7,704 nt of DNA, from assembly GCA_003644215.1 (NCBI GenBank), contig QNBU01000046.1, forward strand, positions 1 through 7,704. The letters are read 5' to 3'. The notes below the pieces were generated by a model, which saw only the letters and a program-made list of their open reading frames with translations, did no database searches and was not told where the DNA came from. The position numbers and the translations under genes were made by a program. The stretch is from Planctomycetota bacterium (lineage in GTDB: Bacteria; Planctomycetota; Phycisphaerae; Sedimentisphaerales; Anaerohalosphaeraceae). This document shows, piece after piece, positions 6,093 through 7,704 of the stretch (position 1 is its first letter; each line of letters starts with the position of its first letter).

Positions 6093-7007
6093 TTATTCCG
6101 GGATAACCTGCAACATTCTATCCAGCGATTGTCTTGCATCCGAACAGATCGGTTCAGGCACGGTAATTTGATACTGCATATCCTCCAACGCCCAGGCCAC
6201 CTTTTCCAGTGATATTTTCTTCATATTCGGACACATGGCTTTTTCCGTCGCCGGGTAAAACCGCTTATCCGGGTTTTGATTTTGAAGCGAGTGAATAATT
6301 CCGTTTTCCGTCGCAATGATAAATTCACTCACATCAGTTGTTTTAACAAACTTAAGCATGCCGCCGGTGCTGAGCAATTCGTCTGCTATCGCCCGAACAT
6401 CCGGGCTGCATTCCGGATGCGCCAGCACCCGTGCGTTGGGATGTTCTTCTCGGACGGTGAGTACATCGGCCGCCAGGATCCGCATATGTGTCGAACAATA
6501 TCCAGGCCAGAGAATCATATCCCGACCGGTCTGATCAATAATGAAGCCGCCAAGATTCTTATCAGGAACGAAAATGATCTCGCGTTCGGCCGGCAAAGAA
6601 CTCACCAATTCGAGCGCATTGCCACTGGTGCAGCAATAATCACTCAATGCCTTTACTTTGGCGGTGGAATTGACATAACAAACCACCAGCGCCTCGGGGT
6701 GCTGGTCTTTCAACTCCCGCAACTGCCGGGCGTTTATCATATCGGCCATGGGGCAGCCAGCGTGTTTATCCGGCAACAAGACTGTTTTGTGAGGCGACAG
6801 AATGGCCGCTGTTTCTGCCATAAAAAGAACGCCGCAAAAAACGATCACTTCTGCATCCGTCTGAGCGGCCTGAACACTTAGCCCCAGTGAATCGCCCGTA
6901 AAATCAGCTATATCCTGAATCTCACCGGGCTGATAGTTATGGGCCAAAATCACGGCGTTCCGCTGTTTTTTTAAGGTTTGTATTTTTTCGAGCAACGCCG
7001 CACTCAT
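6093..7007 (-). CDS. nadA: Quinolinate synthase NadA
   Basis: Cytoplasmic [4Fe-4S] enzyme that condenses iminoaspartate with dihydroxyacetone phosphate to quinolinate in de novo NAD synthesis. The 304 residues match the compact NadA form, such as that of Thermotoga. The three cluster ligands are Cys85 (KHAGCPMAD), Cys171 (WPGYCSTH) and Cys259 (EKAMCPNMKK). Active-site motifs AHNYQ (22-26), DFTGDSL (35-41), YVNSTAKVKA (111-120) and AHPEC (196-200) are all present. ATG 7005-7007 overlaps the cysE stop in an ATGA arrangement, and GGAG (7016-7019) lies 8 bases upstream. No nadB or nadC is in the window. Co-transcription with a cysteine desulfurase and scaffold makes sense because NadA depends on an oxygen-sensitive cluster. 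Identity is clear. Confidence 0.97.
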   Translation of the reverse strand: MSAALLEKIQTLKKQRNAVILAHNYQPGEIQDIADFTGDSLGLSVQAAQTDAEVIVFCGVLFMAETAAILSPHKTVLLPDKHAGCPMADMINARQLRELKDQHPEALVVCYVNSTAKVKALSDYCCTSGNALELVSSLPAEREIIFVPDKNLGGFIIDQTGRDMILWPGYCSTHMRILAADVLTVREEHPNARVLAHPECSPDVRAIADELLSTGGMLKFVKTTDVSEFIIATENGIIHSLQNQNPDKRFYPATEKAMCPNMKKISLEKVAWALEDMQYQITVPEPICSDARQSLDRMLQVIPE

Positions 7008-7704
7008 AAATAGTACTCCAATTGGTCATCAAAGCCGGGCCCTTTTTTCTTATACAGCGCCTCCGGTTTTGTAATGGCCGCCACAACCCCGGAGGGTATC
7101 GACTCACGAATCCAGACATTGCCACCGACAACCGCGTTTTTTCCGATCGTAATATCTCCAAGAATGGTGGCCTCGGCATACACCGTTACATTATCTTCAA
7201 GCGTCGGGTGCCGCTTGTGGCCTTTGATAATCCGGCCGCGTTCATCCTTGGGAAAGCTCAGCGCCCCGAGTGTTACGCCCTGATAGATCTTCACACGACT
7301 GCCGATGACGGCTGTTTCGCCAATGACCACTCCCGTGCCGTGATCGATAAAGAAATAAGTACCGATCCTCGCACCCGGATGGATATCAATCCCCGTCTGC
7401 GAATGGGCGTATTCGGACATAATCCGGGAGATCAGAGGAATCTCCATTTGATAGAGTTCGTGTGCGATGCGGTGTACGGCGATGGCCAAAATAAAGGGAT
7501 AGCTCACCACAATCTCTTCGAACGACTTTGCAGCCGGATCGCCGTCATAGGCCGCGGCAACATCTGTTTTCAAAACCTGGCGGATTGCCGGGATGCGTTT
7601 GAGCAGTTCGTTTGCGTGGATATCAGCCAGGTTCGAGCAATCACCCGTTGGGCATTCTTTGAGTTTGCATTCGTGACGCAACGCCAGTTCAATCTGCTCT
7701 TTCA
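7004..7704 (-). CDS. cysE: Serine O-acetyltransferase (long form), 5' end outside window
   Basis: Transfers acetyl from acetyl-CoA to L-serine, giving O-acetylserine, the precursor for cysteine. At least 232 codons are visible. The N-terminal helical part contains the usual DVAAAYDGDPAA, followed by YP and RIAHELY. A left-handed beta-helix follows, with hexapeptide repeats. Catalytic histidines lie in GIDIHPGA and FFIDHGTGVVIGET, and IYQGVTLGAL and GHKRHPTLEDNVTVYAEA follow. A TTG at 7679-7681 could be read as a start, but the frame stays open upstream (KEQIELA) with no Shine-Dalgarno there. Long-form serine acetyltransferases of about 300 residues carry such sequence internally, so the gene probably continues past the edge. 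Three cysteines spaced CX4CX4C (KECPTGDC region) lie near the visible N-terminal end. The TGA stop overlaps the nadA start. It is the first visible gene of the operon, whose promoter is out of view. Confidence 0.94.
   Translation of the reverse strand, partial: KEQIELALRHECKLKECPTGDCSNLADIHANELLKRIPAIRQVLKTDVAAAYDGDPAAKSFEEIVVSYPFILAIAVHRIAHELYQMEIPLISRIMSEYAHSQTGIDIHPGARIGTYFFIDHGTGVVIGETAVIGSRVKIYQGVTLGALSFPKDERGRIIKGHKRHPTLEDNVTVYAEATILGDITIGKNAVVGGNVWIRESIPSGVVAAITKPEALYKKKGPGFDDQLEYYL

Noticed and set aside
7679..7681. TTG as the start of cysE
   Set aside because: The reading frame stays open to the window edge, no Shine-Dalgarno lies at the right distance, and long-form family members have this sequence internally.
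1..7704. CRISPR array or insertion sequence
   Set aside because: No regularly spaced repeats with unique spacers, no transposase-like coding sequence and no terminal inverted repeats with target duplication were seen.

Overview
The window is most likely from a Gram-negative bacterium with moderate GC content. Three things fit the Planctomycetota/PVC group: an MsbA-like exporter with a large periplasmic insertion, a long-form serine acetyltransferase, and a NifU/NifS pair with no nitrogenase genes beside it. That placement is an inference from gene style; the window holds no rRNA or other phylogenetic marker that settles it.

Left part (1-1807, minus strand): the 5' portion (602 codons) of an ABC exporter gene running off the left edge. 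Between its first two membrane segments lies a roughly 140-residue periplasmic loop containing a PDZ-like domain, which is unusual for this family.

Middle (1808-2711): about 0.9 kb without protein genes. It holds a tRNA-Leu(CAA) gene on the plus strand (2225-2308), a consensus sigma-70 promoter for it (2097-2124), and a possible weak terminator (2329-2344). A stretch at 1863-2055 is packed with back-to-back hairpins, including an extended imperfect stem. Two copies of a degenerate 24-base repeat flank the region, and a set of overlapping alternative hairpins lies downstream of nifS.

Right part (2712-7704, minus strand): five tightly packed genes that read as one operon, in transcription order cysE (5' end outside the window), nadA, metY, nifU, nifS. 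cysE and nadA overlap by 4 bases, and the other gaps are 36, 19 and 20 bases. The genes form a coherent path: CysE activates serine as O-acetylserine; the MetY-type sulfhydrylase fixes sulfide into cysteine and/or homocysteine; NifS takes sulfur from cysteine; NifU assembles Fe-S clusters; and NadA is a [4Fe-4S] enzyme of NAD biosynthesis. No nitrogenase gene is visible, so NifU/NifS here is probably a general Fe-S assembly system.
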